DNA from: Marsupella aquatica
Taxonomy: Eukaryota > Marchantiophyta
Direction: 5' to 3'
NCBI GenBank assembly: GCA_973895155.1
Contig: OZ316894.1
Location: 21,824,001 to 21,888,000 of the forward strand
Length of the DNA: 64,000 bases
Both the position numbers and the translations under genes were made by a program. The notes beneath the pieces were generated by a model that worked only from the letters and a program-made list of their open reading frames with translations, ran no database searches and was not told where the DNA came from. Positions 49,301-61,260 of this stretch are shown piece after piece. Each line of letters starts with the position of its first letter. Position 1 is the stretch's first letter.

Positions 49301-52186
49301 AAGGCGGTGAACAAAAATGCCCGTACGTGAAGGGAACGGTATACTACTATTACTACAGCGTTACTGTGATGATGAAGAGGAGGGACCGGACTGCAGGAGG
49401 AATGGGGAGACTGCAAAAAGATTCCTCGCAGATCGTGCGGAAAGAGCAGATTGGAGAACAACTATCAAGGGGAAGAAAAGACGTGACAGTGGCGGGAAGA
49501 GAGAGAAGCCGTGTCTGAGAACGAATTAATGCATGCATGGCCGATCAGTTCAGCACATCTGTGAGCCTGGCTGTAAGGGAAGTGGGCGGTGTTGAGTGGT
49601 GCTCGGTACTTATAGATGAGCGCATTCGACACTCGGCTTCTGCTGAGCGCGACTCTACTACTGCTGTTTCAGGGTTGTGCAATGGAGAGCTTGCCGAAAG
49701 TTTCTGACTCCGGATATCGCATGATGATTCATGACGACTTAGTTGGCCGCAATGTTGTAATTTCAAGGTGACATTCAAGGGACAGGAAGAGGCCGCGATA
49801 GATGAGCAAGGATGAGTTCTCTCGAACGAGTGAAGAACGGAGAGGAAAAGCCTAAGTTACTCTGGTCAAATAATTCGTCTATCCTCGTTCCATAAGTTTA
49901 ACCTCTCTTTGCTCGTCATTTCTTGACTCTATTTATTGGTGGCCATGTCGCGTTCAAGGAATTACCGTGCTTGTGTATGCTTCGGACGCATAAGATTGGA
50001 TAGTGTCCATGGCCCGTACAACAGCCTTGGTCATCGGGAGCCGCAACGGCCATTCCGTTTGGTTTGGGTACTTCAGAAAATGAGCCCAGCTATCTGCGTA
50101 GCAACAAGCAAACAGCAATTTGATTCAGGTGTACAAATTACGAAACGCTGCGAGACCCCTCATCGCCGCTCTTAACCAGATTTCCCTCCAAATATCACCA
50201 TTGTTTTCTATGAATTGATCCGCGACTTAACATAAAATGAATCTATCGAACGAGCTCAAAAAAAAATGTAAAATTCCGAGACGCAAGTTTGAATGCTGGA
50301 GAGTATAAGACTACCCTCATCTCATCGCCTGCGCTTACAGGTATGAACCATGAGCTAATTAACACTCGCAACTTCTCGATGAACGGAACATTCAATCCGG
50401 GCAATCCAGTGAACAAGAAGGAAAGACGACACGGTGCGTTCAGGATTAGAAACGAGCGATAGCATTCAGGGGGACTACAGTAGGCAGTATAAGTGAGCTT
50501 ACATGCGATCAGGTCATCCTCGGAACGGCTCCTTCTGGGATGCTCATCAGTGAAGTGGCACGGCTGATTGGGAACCTGGTGTAGGACCGCGACAAGGCTC
50601 TTTGTCTTCACTGCCACCCTGACGACCCCAAAGAATTAGTCTCACAATCATAGTTCCTACTTGTCTATGCGGCATTGGCTCTAAACTCGTAAACGTCCAC
50701 AGACACACAAGTAGCTCTTGAGAAAACCAGCTTCCCACTGGAAGACTGCTTGGTTGTGACGTCCACTTGCAAATATCCACATTCCTGTCAAACTACCTAA
50801 AATGAAAGGAATTGAAGTACTGTATCGCGCAGAGCAGACAACATCTCTTTATTTCCGTGAGCACAGAACAAATGATCGCAAATAGAATATGATTTGCAAT
50901 CCAAGTGTCGTTTCCTCCGGCAAACACAGTGAGCGCTTCCCGGGTTTCAAGAACCATCAAAATGGCGGCCACGGCCACGAGAAATTGAATGCACCTGTCG
51001 AGTTTACAATAAGAAAGCCCGACTCGGGAGAGTGACGATGGCAAAGTTCCAGCTCTCGCATCAAGTCAATCAACGAAGTTAAGAAAGCGTACGTTGCGGC
51101 AAGTATCAAAAGCTCATCAGTTGATGACGGACGATCGCCGTTGCTTCCGCCCCCAACAACGAGCAGCGCCGTCTTTGTATGGTCATAATGACCAGGCCTC
51201 TGCGATCGATAATAAACAATAGAAAACAGTTATGAAGGGAGCCCGCGAATACAAGTTCTTCCCGGAAGGCAAACGGAAGTCGAATTAGGGAGCCTGCAAT
51301 TCAATTTATTCCTGATGGCCAGCTAAAAGGAATGACATCGAAAAAGAAGGATGGATGCATAAATGCTAAAACCGAGACGTCATTAGCGCTTAACACACTA
51401 GCTACAAATGAAGCTCGTCAAACAATCGCGCGTGGAGAACCCTTGCTTTCATATCCTCTGCTGAAAGCTTCGATACTCCAAGGCCAATCCCGGCATTGTC
51501 TAGGCCCTTCAGACAATACTGAAGTGAGCTAGACATAGATTTGGAATTCATAACCTCCTCACGAAGCTAAGATCATCACAGAAGCAAAACCGCCTCGCGT
51601 GGCTAACATAACATTGTGATTTGGCAGAGACCTTTTCTGGACACAAATAGGATCAACAAATGCACTACATCAAGATCCTAGATGCATTTAGAAGCCAAAC
51701 AATTTGATAGCACTAGTCCTCGAGTTTTACCACGACGACTATATCATGAGTCCAAACTGAGCAGTCGGTTTCGGCAGGAGACAGCCACGCCTGGCTTGTC
51801 ATGTCCAACACCACTCCTTCCCATTTTTCCCATGGGAGGAACCCAGTCAACCGCTTGCCTGTATCAGACCATCTGCATGAAATATACCACACGCATCACG
51901 CAATAGTTCATACTTATCGAGCACCAAAACGAGAGACGCGAACTCACGCCAAAATGCTTCCTTAATCCCTGCGAGCTAATCTTCCGGAAAACCGTCCCAA
52001 TCTCCCATGCTTTCCACCTCCCTTATTCTTCTCTGAACGAAATCTCACACTGCAAGATCCTGACCTGTAATGCGGATCCACTTTGTGGACGTAATCGTCC
52101 AGAGGTGTCCCGATTGAGACAGAGTCCCAGGCGCAAGAAACAAGCAAAACAGCTACAGTCACGCAGGGCCATACATGCTTTCTCAT
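46373..52186 (-). CDS. PhoPQ-activated pathogenicity-related / AprA-like secreted protein (PF10142 type)
   Basis: The family includes bacterial PqaA and Dictyostelium AprA, a secreted proliferation repressor, with an alpha/beta-hydrolase-like fold. Minus-strand exons: 52186-52065, 51872-51731, 51199-51093, 50618-50503, 50093-49966, 48782-48711, 48356-48195, 47953-47859, 47584-47497, 47250-46946, 46842-46671 and 46522-46373; phase closes exactly to 552 residues. A signal peptide (about 1-24, hydrophobic TVAVLLVSCAW) precedes TPLDDYVHKVDPHY. Landmarks: LDMTSQAWLSPAE, LLVVGGGSNG, AVLHQVPNQP, RSEDDLIAYSW, LPMTKAVVRAMDTIQ, LTGASKRGWEAW (Ser215 in the nucleophile elbow), IIPIVMDILN, ISTSNDEFFL (Asp307), LPGEKHMLILSNTEHTL (His336), TRDFRWF and GYGAFFVEL. 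Ser, Asp and His of a probable catalytic triad are all present (inferred from spacing). Between AEGHEL and RPKYWW lies about 35 residues not usual in the family. The start is the first Met before the signal sequence. Intron density argues against bacterial contamination. Confidence 0.93.
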
Positions 52187-54360
52187 CGCGACTCCCCGTT
52201 ACCATTCCACGGATATCGAAAAGTGGGATCCTAGAGTCTCTAGGGGCCTTTCTCCTTTAGAAGTAAAGGGGTCCTCGCCAGTAGGCTCCTCCTGGTTTGC
52301 GCGAAGCTCCATCATCGTGCTCTCTTTCTAGAGGGCAAAAGGCTAAAAAGAACTAAACGACAACACAAGGAAAAAACCTCTGGAGTATTAAACCGCGAAT
52401 AGAAAATTAAGTTTTTCGGTATTCTCCTCCAGAAAGCCTGCACACGTCCTCCATCATTACTACAGTCATCGTCCGCTCTCGCACGAATGCAACAATTATT
52501 ACACAATCATCCTCCATCAGCGCCTACCGCTGTCGCACCAGACAAACATCCCCAGGGCAGTAGGGCACATTATAATTGTGTCTCTGCGTCTTCCGGCTTC
52601 CGCAACCCTCCCCCACCCCTTGCCTTCCCCCCCTTCTGTTGCGGGGGTACAGAGTTGTAGACCACTGCGGATTCGTCTTCTTTATCTATCGCGGCCTCTT
52701 CCTGTCCCTTGAATACCACAACATTGCCGCCAATTCAGTCGTCATAAACCATTATGCGTTATCCGGAGTGGAAACCTTTTGGCCAAGCTCTCCATCGGGC
52801 AACCCTAAACAGTAATAATGTAGTCCCGTTCAACAGAAGCCGAGTACCCAATGCCCATGTATAACTACCGAGCGGCATTCGGCAGCGGCCACTTCGCTTA
52901 CAGCCAGGCTCACAGCTGTGCTCAACTGATCGGCCATGCCTGCATTAATTAGTCCTCAGACACGCCTTCTCTAGTTCTCTCTCCTTCCGCTACTGTCGCA
53001 GCTTTGTTCCATTGATAGTTATCTCCAATCTGCTCTCTCCACATGATCTGCGAGGATTCTTTCTGCAACGTCTTCCAACGTCGCTCCTCTACACTCCTCC
53101 TCCAGCAGTCCAGTCCCTCCTCTCAATCGTCACAGTAGCGCAGTAATAGTAGGAGTATGCCGTTCCGTCACGTACACGCATGTTTCTTCAACCGTATTCT
53201 TCCTGCTACCTCCCTCGAATTCGTAATCTGCCGTCCCTCTGTCAAGCTCGAAGTTACCGTACAGTACTCTGTCTAAATAGTAACCTCCTTCTCCTCCTCG
53301 AGGCAAAATGTAGCACTATGCATACGGCGTGGGAGGGACAGGGAGCGTTTTCAGATCCGATTACGGTTTGAATCATTGTTATTTACGGTAGTCTTCTTCA
53401 CACGCGCGCCCCAGGTTGCGATCTCGTGAGACCGTGAGAGGCTAGAGAGTGGATCTGTCCGTTGAGCAATACTAACTTCACTCGCCTCTCCATTAATGCC
53501 CCCCTTCCTCTCTTGATTCTCCATGGATTTCGCTCCAGCTAAGGCTGCTCGCCTTCTCATTGATTGTCGTGTCGCCTACGCTCAGCGAAGGAGTCATATC
53601 AACTGGTCATTACTGCCTGAATCGAGAGAGCTGTGAGAACTAGATTCTTCTTCGCACTCTACAACGGAGATTGCCAGATGCCAGCCTGATGCTTTCCCCC
53701 GATCCAGTACCATCGTCGTATGATCACAACAATCCCCCCATTTCCTTGAAGAGAGCACGAACCAGACCACGTGAAGGAAAACAGTGGACATCAATTCGCA
53801 GTCTACAGAGAAGAAAAGTAGTTCAATTTCAACACAAAATTGAACACAAACTAGATCGATGCTTCCCTCCGTATCGTACTACAATCGGAACAATTCCCTC
53901 CATTTCTTTGAAGAGAACGCATCACATTTCAAGGCGAAATTGAACATAAAGCAGATCGATGCTTCCCTCCATATCGCAGTTCAATTAGACCAATTCCCTC
54001 CATTTCTTTCAAGAGACCGCATCGCACCACACCACACCACACAGCTCTCATCGGATCTTTTTTCTCTTTGGAAAGTCCGCTAAATTCTGTTCATTCATTG
54101 ATTCTAATCGCATTCATTCGAATCGAATTTCCCACAGGATCTTGATTTCCCCCTTCTTCTTCCTCGTTCATGTTGAGTTCCTGAGTAGGTTCGCACGAGT
54201 GATGCTTTAAGTTCCAGCGAATGATCAAGGACGAGCTTTTGTCGTCAAAATGGCTTCCCACATTAATGGCCCTGATTACCTGGGACCTAAAGTACTATTG
54301 TGACAGTTTGGGCTTTGGTGGAATGGTGGGTTTGAGACTGATTCTGTTCCCAGAATGCTC

Positions 54361-54530
54361 TGAAAAGCTCAATGGCGCTCGGACCTAAAGTACTATCTGT
54401 GAAAAGCATAATGGCGCTCGGACCTAAAGTACTATCTGTGAAAAGCATAATGGCCCTCGGACCTCAAATACTATCTCTGAAAAGCTTAATGGACCTGATG
54501 ACCTAGGACCTAAAGTACTATCGTGACAGT
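54361..54530. repeat. 39-bp tandem repeat, four copies
   Basis: Units at 54361, 54400, 54439 and 54477 read TGAAAAGC(T/A)(T/C)AATGG(C/A)(G/C)CT followed by CGGACCTAAAGTACTATC. The array is flanked by a larger diverged direct repeat (54263-54365 against 54494-54570) sharing GGACCTAAAGTACTAT and GTGACAGTTTGGG. Confidence 0.85.
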
Positions 54531-55644
54531 TTGGGTTGGGTGGGTTTGACACTGAATTGCTCTGAAAATCTTACCCTAGTTTAAATTCTCTTCACTTTAT
54601 GGTCACAAGATTGGCCTTGTAACCTTATTCCCAGACAATCATTATCATATATTTTGGGTTCTAGGTAACTACATACATTGTGGGATGCCAATTTGACCAC
54701 AAAAGCTATGTTTGCCAAAAAAAAATCACTTTATTATCACATGATTAGCCTAATAACCTTGTGTCCAGATGGTCATTATCCTATACAAAATGCCCTGTTA
54801 GAAGAGCATTATGGGCAATAATAATCTCTCAAAACTAGAACTTCTATGAGAGAGAAGTCACACTATTTGGGTGTGAAAATGTGAGTGAAAATGGTATGCA
54901 ATTGGTTTAATTTTTGGACAGCAGCATAGATAAAACATACATTAAATAGAGAGAACCTAACTAAACCATTAATAAACATTCATCATTCATTCATAAAACT
55001 TTCTTAGTATGTGTTCAATTTTGTGTTCAATTCCGTTGATCTTTGTGTTATATTTGGGGTTATGGTAGTTATTAGTGTTATTGGAGCTCCTCTACTCCTT
55101 TACTCACATATTAGTGTTACTCACACTATCTACAATCCCACTATTTTTGTAGTGACACTAACTACAATAAACAGTGTAGATGCAATGTCATTGCAGGGAG
55201 TCAGTCATTCTGAAGCTTTGCTGTAGCCAAGACCCTACATGACCAACAACACATACTGCAATGGCTGCAGCTGGAGGAATTTATGAATGCAGCAGGTTGA
55301 TTCCCTCCCACTGTTCCTACATGGGTCCTGTGCGCTGTGATGCAATGCTTTGGTAACCATTGCATGCACATTTTTCAACTTTCCTAAGCCATCCTATATA
55401 TGTGCAGTATGTACACACTAGGAAATAGGTACCCACATGTTTCCAGCTTCAGCGCACAGTATGGTGAAGTACACAAACCAGGATAAGAGCAAAGTTAACC
55501 CTTGACACAAGAAATTGATTAGTATATTCAAGATTAGTGAGGGTGGGTTTAAGAGAAGTAGGTGTCCATTGCTTCTTTTTATTACTTCTCTGAACAAATT
55601 CTGCACCTTATAAAGAGTGAAAATGACTGTAGTTGGCTTTTCAA

Positions 55645-55783
55645 GAACTGGTGGCCCCTCTGGTATGGTGTCCCGGGTCCCACGTGGCAAGCAATGGGTC
55701 TAAGGAAAGGCAAGAACTGGGGGCCACTCTGGTATGGTGTCCAGGATCCTACATGGCAAGCAATTGGCCCAAGGGAAGGCTGA
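55645..55783. repeat. 69-bp tandem duplication
   Basis: Copies at 55645 and 55714 share GAACTGG(T/G)GGCC(C/A)CTCTGG, TATGGTGTCC and GGCAAGCAAT. The period of 69 is a multiple of three and one frame stays open across both copies, but I see no other sign of coding. Confidence 0.8.
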
Positions 55784-58154
55784 TGTGGGAGTGTTTATTT
55801 TATCTAGAATTTCAGACTACCGAAAAAGGTCATGCAGACATTTCAAACTTTGGCTCCATCATTCAAGTGATTTGCATTATCAAACTTCATTTCAAATTTG
55901 GGATGGAATCTTTTTAGAACATGAACCGTCCCTCCAGTATGCTTTACTGAAAGATAAGTCAAGAGTACCCCATTTTACCTCTTGTAATTATGCCACCCCT
56001 GAAGTACATGGACCTTTCCTCTAAACCATACTGTTTGGATGGACCCTCAACAACTCAATCACTTTGATTTATTGAACCTTGACACATGAGGGGGGCTGGA
56101 AATAAATCCAACTTGAAAGATGGTCATCTACAGCTTTGAGTTCAGTCCAAATGTATTTGAAAACCTTTAAGGTGATAGATTGTTTTATTTTAGAATTGCA
56201 AGGCATGCATGCTGGCCTAACCCACACAAAATGCAACCCTCGCCCCCGCCCAAAAGGGAAAACATGAACCCAGCCTAAGATTCCAACATGCCTTACCCAC
56301 CCCACTCTTATACCCTTCAAACCCCTGGCAATGGAGGGGGCAATTGAGCCTGAGACTTTTCAATCCCAAGCCAATCCCATGGCCACCATTTGTTTAGTAG
56401 CCAAAATATCGTTACATTCCACCTCTCAGAATAGTCCTTGCTGGCTTTGGCACAGGTTTTTTTTGTCTTCCATTAGATAGTTTTCCACCATACCCGGAGA
56501 CTCCTTTAGCCAGAAGCTAACGGTTAACAGGTGGCCAGGGGCAGCGTATAAGGTGAGCCAGGTTTTGTTTGGGTTCACTTTATGTGTTTGACCCAAGGGT
56601 CTCCTTTTTGCTTTTATGTAATAATCTTGGCCCAAGCCTCCAATCCGTTACGTGGCTTGCTTTCCTGTGCTAGATTTTTCCCTTGTCTTGCGTGAAAAAG
56701 AGAGAAAACTGTGTCCACTTGCTAGTTGAACCATTACTAGGTGGTTACATATAATGTACAGCCCAGCCTAGATGGGACTAGACACTAGTCCAGTCAGCGC
56801 ATATATCAATTTTGGAGGCACAGGGTGGATCCGTGGATGTGTATTCCCACTGACCCCTCATGGCACCGACCATACGGAACCCTTTAAATACGGCTTTAGC
56901 CTTTACTTAGTAGTAAAATAAAATAATTAATGTGCAGGAAAAACTATCCACTTCAAGGGAAAAAGTTCAAGGTTTAGGATTGTTATATGTTCACTGGAAA
57001 TGGCTTGCGACTAGGTTGGGAACAAACGAAATGTGTTGTAGTACTTTTGACCTATCGACTTCTTTCACTTGGACTGCCCAGACTTTCCTTGCCTCCTTGG
57101 CATTGGAGTGTAGTGGCAAGGTGGGTCTAGCATAGGTCAGTGACTAGAGTCATTAGCAGCAAACAAAGTGGAGGGGGAAGGAAAAGGAAGTAAGATTTTG
57201 TAGTTGTGTTCCCAGGTACACAGCCATCTGGCTTGAGAGATTTGTTGGTTTGCAAATATGAATCCCCAACAGTTCTGAAGTAGTTGCATCAGTTTCCCAC
57301 ATCCATTTGATCTGTCTCAATTGCAGTGGAATGGGGTCACTGGAGATGAAGACCCACAAAGAGACAGGACACCCCAGAACTGTTAAAGAACTAGCTCAGA
57401 AATTAGCTCCCTGTTATCCAGCTAGTAGGCCCTCTTCTCCACAATCAAATGGATGTCATCTGCCTAAAATCCATACACAAAGTGAGCATAAAGCTGAACC
57501 CCACCAATGACCATGTCGTGGGTACCAATATCAGGGACTTGTCCTAAATGGCGAGGAAAACAGCAAAATTGACAGCAGATATCCCTGCTTAAAACAACAC
57601 AGAATGGAGATTTTGTTGGTGTACTTGTCATTCAAACATTCTAGGAGAGGCCTCTGTGAGATAGGCCGAACTTAATTAAGAAAACTAGGACCAAGATCCC
57701 ATAAGATTGCAGCAGCTTCAGAATAAATTCCCATTCAAGAAAATCAAAGGCCTTATGCAATCCAACTTCAAGAATTTGAAAATCTGGTCAACAAAGGAAG
57801 CATGATGCAACACCTCATTGATAAGCATAAGGGATTGATGGATAGAACGAGCAGGAAGAAAAACAGCCTACTACAGGCTGACCTTGGGGGGGGGGGGGTC
57901 ACTTCCCCGGAAGTCCCACATCACGTGTGATGAAGTATAGAATCTTTGGTTGATACCTCTCTTGCCAAACCCATGGCCAAACCTTGATGACAACAATTAG
58001 ATCTTGCAGTGCCAGGTGGTAGGATGATGTGCTAGATGGTTGTGACATTGGCAATGTAATCCAATGAGAATTGTTTCTTTTCATCTCTCTAGGATAGCCA
58101 GAATTTTCTCCTTCTCAGATTGTCCCTATACTTAACAATGAGATGAGACCATTA

Positions 58155-58531
58155 GAGCATCTCCAAAGGTGTACACTATTTTGTTTTTGTATACATTAAG
58201 TACAGAGTAAAGATTTGTCTTTAGTGTACTACATATAACAAGGATCTTTTGTTAAAATGCCAAGCCCAATGGTTATTGGGTTTTAGTACCTCTTGACATA
58301 GGCACACTTGGATACTAATGACCGGATCTTGGAGCTAGAACTCAGAAATTAATCATGTATTCAACCAATGTGCTATACAGCAGCTCATGTAAGGAGTACC
58401 CAAAAAACCCAATAAGCTCACAAGTGATTAGTGTTCCAGTACCCCATTGGGTTTGCCTTTTTTGTTCAACTTTACTGGGTTTGGTCAACATAGGTTATAG
58501 TAGACCAACAAAATAACCTTTGGAGATGCTC
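58155..58531. mobile_element. MITE, PIF/Harbinger (Tourist)-like
   Basis: Ends GAGCATCTCCAAAGG and CCTTTGGAGATGCTC are perfect 15-bp terminal inverted repeats, each flanked by a TTA direct repeat (58152-58154 and 58532-58534). A three-base TTA/TAA target duplication is the signature of PIF/Harbinger elements, and GAGCATCTCCAA is a very common terminus of plant MITEs. At 377 bp it encodes no transposase. The interior has weakly paired CCCAAT(G/A) segments. Confidence 0.88.
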
Positions 58532-59676
58532 TTAGGGAGTCTCAAACCTCAAAATTGATGGACCTTAAACTACTAGTTATATATGGACAGGAAAAGGTAT
58601 GGATTATCAAATTCATGATCCATAGCTTTTTATCATAAGGATTGGTTGTATCATTGTACAGGCTATTGAAAGAAAGCTTTTATGCAACCTTGTGGAAAAG
58701 CTATGGCCAAAAGCCATCATCCGTAACTGTGAAGCTTTGAGATGGCCTATTGTCTTGACTTAATTGCTTCAGGGGACAAGATTTTTATTCATATACCTAG
58801 TTGAAACTGTCTGAAAGAGAATGTTCGTGTGGCAAGGAATGAAGCAACCCTTTGTAGAGATCTAGTTAAGTAGCTCATTCTAAAGGGTGAACATAATTAT
58901 TGCAAAGCTAACTTCTTCTAGTGCTGCTTAGCTTAGTCATCACACATGCTCCCTAACACTTCCAGGTAGCTTTGCATGTATCCTATGATGACCTACAACA
59001 CCCTAGGTCTAGGTTCATAGGGTAGAGAAAGGAGTACTCTCTCAAGAATCGTGTGCCAAAACGTGAAATGCTATTAATGGGATTGTTTGCAAACTTTTCT
59101 TTTGTCTACATGAACATTAGCAGGGAAGAAAACTAGCAAGTCTTGCTTTTGCATGAATCTATGAGTAGCCTACAATAGATAGATTATATCATGATTATAC
59201 AGTTTTGTAGTGCATGACTTGGAGTTGTCTTCTGGTAAGTAGCCTTTTTCTCCACTTTAAGTTTCCTAATAAAAATGCATAAAAGAAATTTGTTGCTCCA
59301 TTTGCAAGTTTCATCCATACACCTTGAGAGATATGCCTAATCAACCCCCTCCCGGAAAAACTTTGCTTGATCAGCCCCTTGTAAACTTTTCTTGCCTGAT
59401 CAACCCCCTCTTAATGAGCCGGACATGATGTTCTTCTAGCTCTTCTAATGTGAGATTTTGGGTTAAAATGACCAAACTGGATAAATAGTGACTATAGACA
59501 TTTGAACCATGAACCCTGAACCCTGAACCCTGATCAATTTCACAGTGAGTTCTAGTCGGACCGCTTGCATGGTGGTAATTGTTGTGAACATTTGTGCCAA
59601 GCTGCTCGTTTTTGAGCATTTTGAACTATGACATTAGGATAATCAAATGTGAAGACATTTGTGTGGATGTATTCTT

Positions 59677-60106
59677 TGTTGGAAATGTTGGGTATTTACT
59701 CTTACGTCTAGGTTAGGTATGACGTGGTTGGTACAACAACGTGGGTTGGTACAACTACGTGGTTAGGTACAACTACGTGATTAGGTACAACTATGTGGTT
59801 AGGTACAACTACATGATTAGGTACAACTATGTGGTTAGGTACAACTAAGTTGCACACTATATCATAAGAGGCATGTGTGCTTGGAGAGGTAGAACCAAGG
59901 CTCATTGTTATGGAGCCACTTGAGAGATAGGGAGAGCTTACACTGTGGAGACTCGGTATAGCCGACGGGCTTAGAGTTCAGTAAAGCTCTCTTGTGTGTT
60001 CCCGTGGACGTAGCCTCAAGGAGGTGAACCACGTATCTCTTGTGTCGACTATTGTGCGTTGGATGGTTCATGGGCTTGCCGTTGCGATCGTCGTCTATGC
60101 TCAACA
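59677..60106 (+). repeat. 5' LTR of the Copia element
   Basis: The right border is well set: CTCAACA (60101-60106) is followed by the primer binding site. The left border is inferred from the matching TGTTG; there are two candidates, 59677 and 59686. Length is about 420-430 bp. The 3' partner is outside the window, so identity and age cannot be judged. Confidence 0.7.
59713..59850. repeat. 18-bp minisatellite inside the LTR
   Basis: About seven copies of GTACAACTA(C/T)GTGGTTAG, alternating (C/T)GTGGTTAG and (C/A)(T)GATTAG variants. They sit in the U3 part of the LTR, where promoter and enhancer elements of LTR elements usually lie. Confidence 0.88.
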
Positions 60107-60108
60107 AT

Positions 60109-60120
60109 TGGTATCAGAGC
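60109..60120 (+). promoter_or_regulatory. Primer binding site (initiator tRNA-Met)
   Basis: TGGTATCAGAGC, two bases past the LTR end, is complementary to the 3' end of plant initiator methionine tRNA, the standard Copia primer. Confidence 0.9.
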
Positions 60121-61260
60121 ATGCTTGGGAGGTGACGTGTGTTCGTGACGGGATTTCATGACGGTTTTTCCAGCGTTGAGTGTTGGTGGATTTTCCAGAG
60201 TTCCATCGCATGGAACTTGGAGTTTATGGGCTCAACGGATAGATCAGGGCAAGAGCTTTCTAACGGTGTGAAGAAATCGTTGAACGGAGCTCGTGGTGCA
60301 GAGAGATCTAAGTTTTCGTCGTTCTGGATTTTGTGAAGAAAGTTGGCAATCGACTCGGAGGGAGAAGCGTCAAGTGTTTTGACTCAACGGAAAGATTGAG
60401 GCAAGACGATTGTTTTTGAGTCCGGGATTGGCTCTTTGATGCAAAGAGGAAGGCTAAGCAAAATCAATTACCTTGTTGGACTTGGTGACGGCACCAAGTG
60501 CAATTGATCAACATTCGTTGTTGACAAGGTACCATTTTTTTCTCTTTGAAAAACTGATTCGAAATTGGCTATGGCAATTGAGAGAAATCTGTCATCTTTA
60601 CCAATTTTTTTCTCCCTCGTTCTTTCCTCGTTTTGGGTGCTTCTTATATCGATCTTCATCGCCTCGGAGTCTAGTTTTCAAATCTGAAATCGGATCTTGA
60701 TTTCGTCAAAACCCGAGTGAGATATCTTGCGTTTGGTGTCGAGGGGTACATTCTGCCGTGTGTATTTTCTGCGCGCGCGACCAGATTTCGACGACGAAGG
60801 GTGGTAGGGGGTTTTGGGGGTTCGAGGACACATGTCAGCCCCTCGATTGTTCTTCCAAAATTCCCACAGGGCCTGTACAAGGGTCATAGAATATTCCAAA
60901 AAACCAGAGAGCTATTTTTTGACCGTCCGACAAAGATTTCATCCGCCGAACGGTAACTTTTTTGGTTATTTTTCGGCGAGGTCGTAGCCATTGAAGTTGG
61001 CAATGCAGCGCACCAATCACATCGCAATTCCGACAACGGGTTGTACTTGGTATTTCGGTTATTCCCTGAGGTGGTCAAAACGGGGGAGTTTCCCAAGGTT
61101 TTACCCACCTCGACCAAAATTTGAATAACTTTTCCGTCAAATTTCAATTTTGATTTTGGTTTTCAGTATTGGACTCCTAGCTTTGTGGGCTACGCGGCGG
61201 TGTTGAGTTTCGAGTTTTTTGAGAAGTTGTGAAAAACAACATTTTTTGTGACTTTCTCAT

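Larger units (their letters stand above)
52187..59676. other. Spacer between AprA-like gene and Copia element
   Basis: The left part (52187-54200) is the AprA-like promoter/5' region: pyrimidine-rich, with repeated CCCTCCATTTCTTTGAAGAG segments (53740, 53900 and 53995). Further right are two tandem repeats (54361-54530 and 55645-55783) and a MITE (58155-58531). A short TGAACCC-type repeat lies at 59508-59534. No protein or RNA gene is recognised. Confidence 0.5.

Noticed and set aside
55011-55226. 71-codon hydrophobic open frame
   Set aside because: An AT-rich chance frame in a spacer; no start context, homology or splice partner.
57890-57899. Poly-G run, with others at 44227-44236 and a poly-C run near 30140-30155
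   Set aside because: Simple homopolymers; possible sequencing length errors, with no function implied.
60109-60120. tRNA gene fragment
   Set aside because: Its position directly after CAACA of the LTR shows it is the primer binding site, not a tRNA gene.
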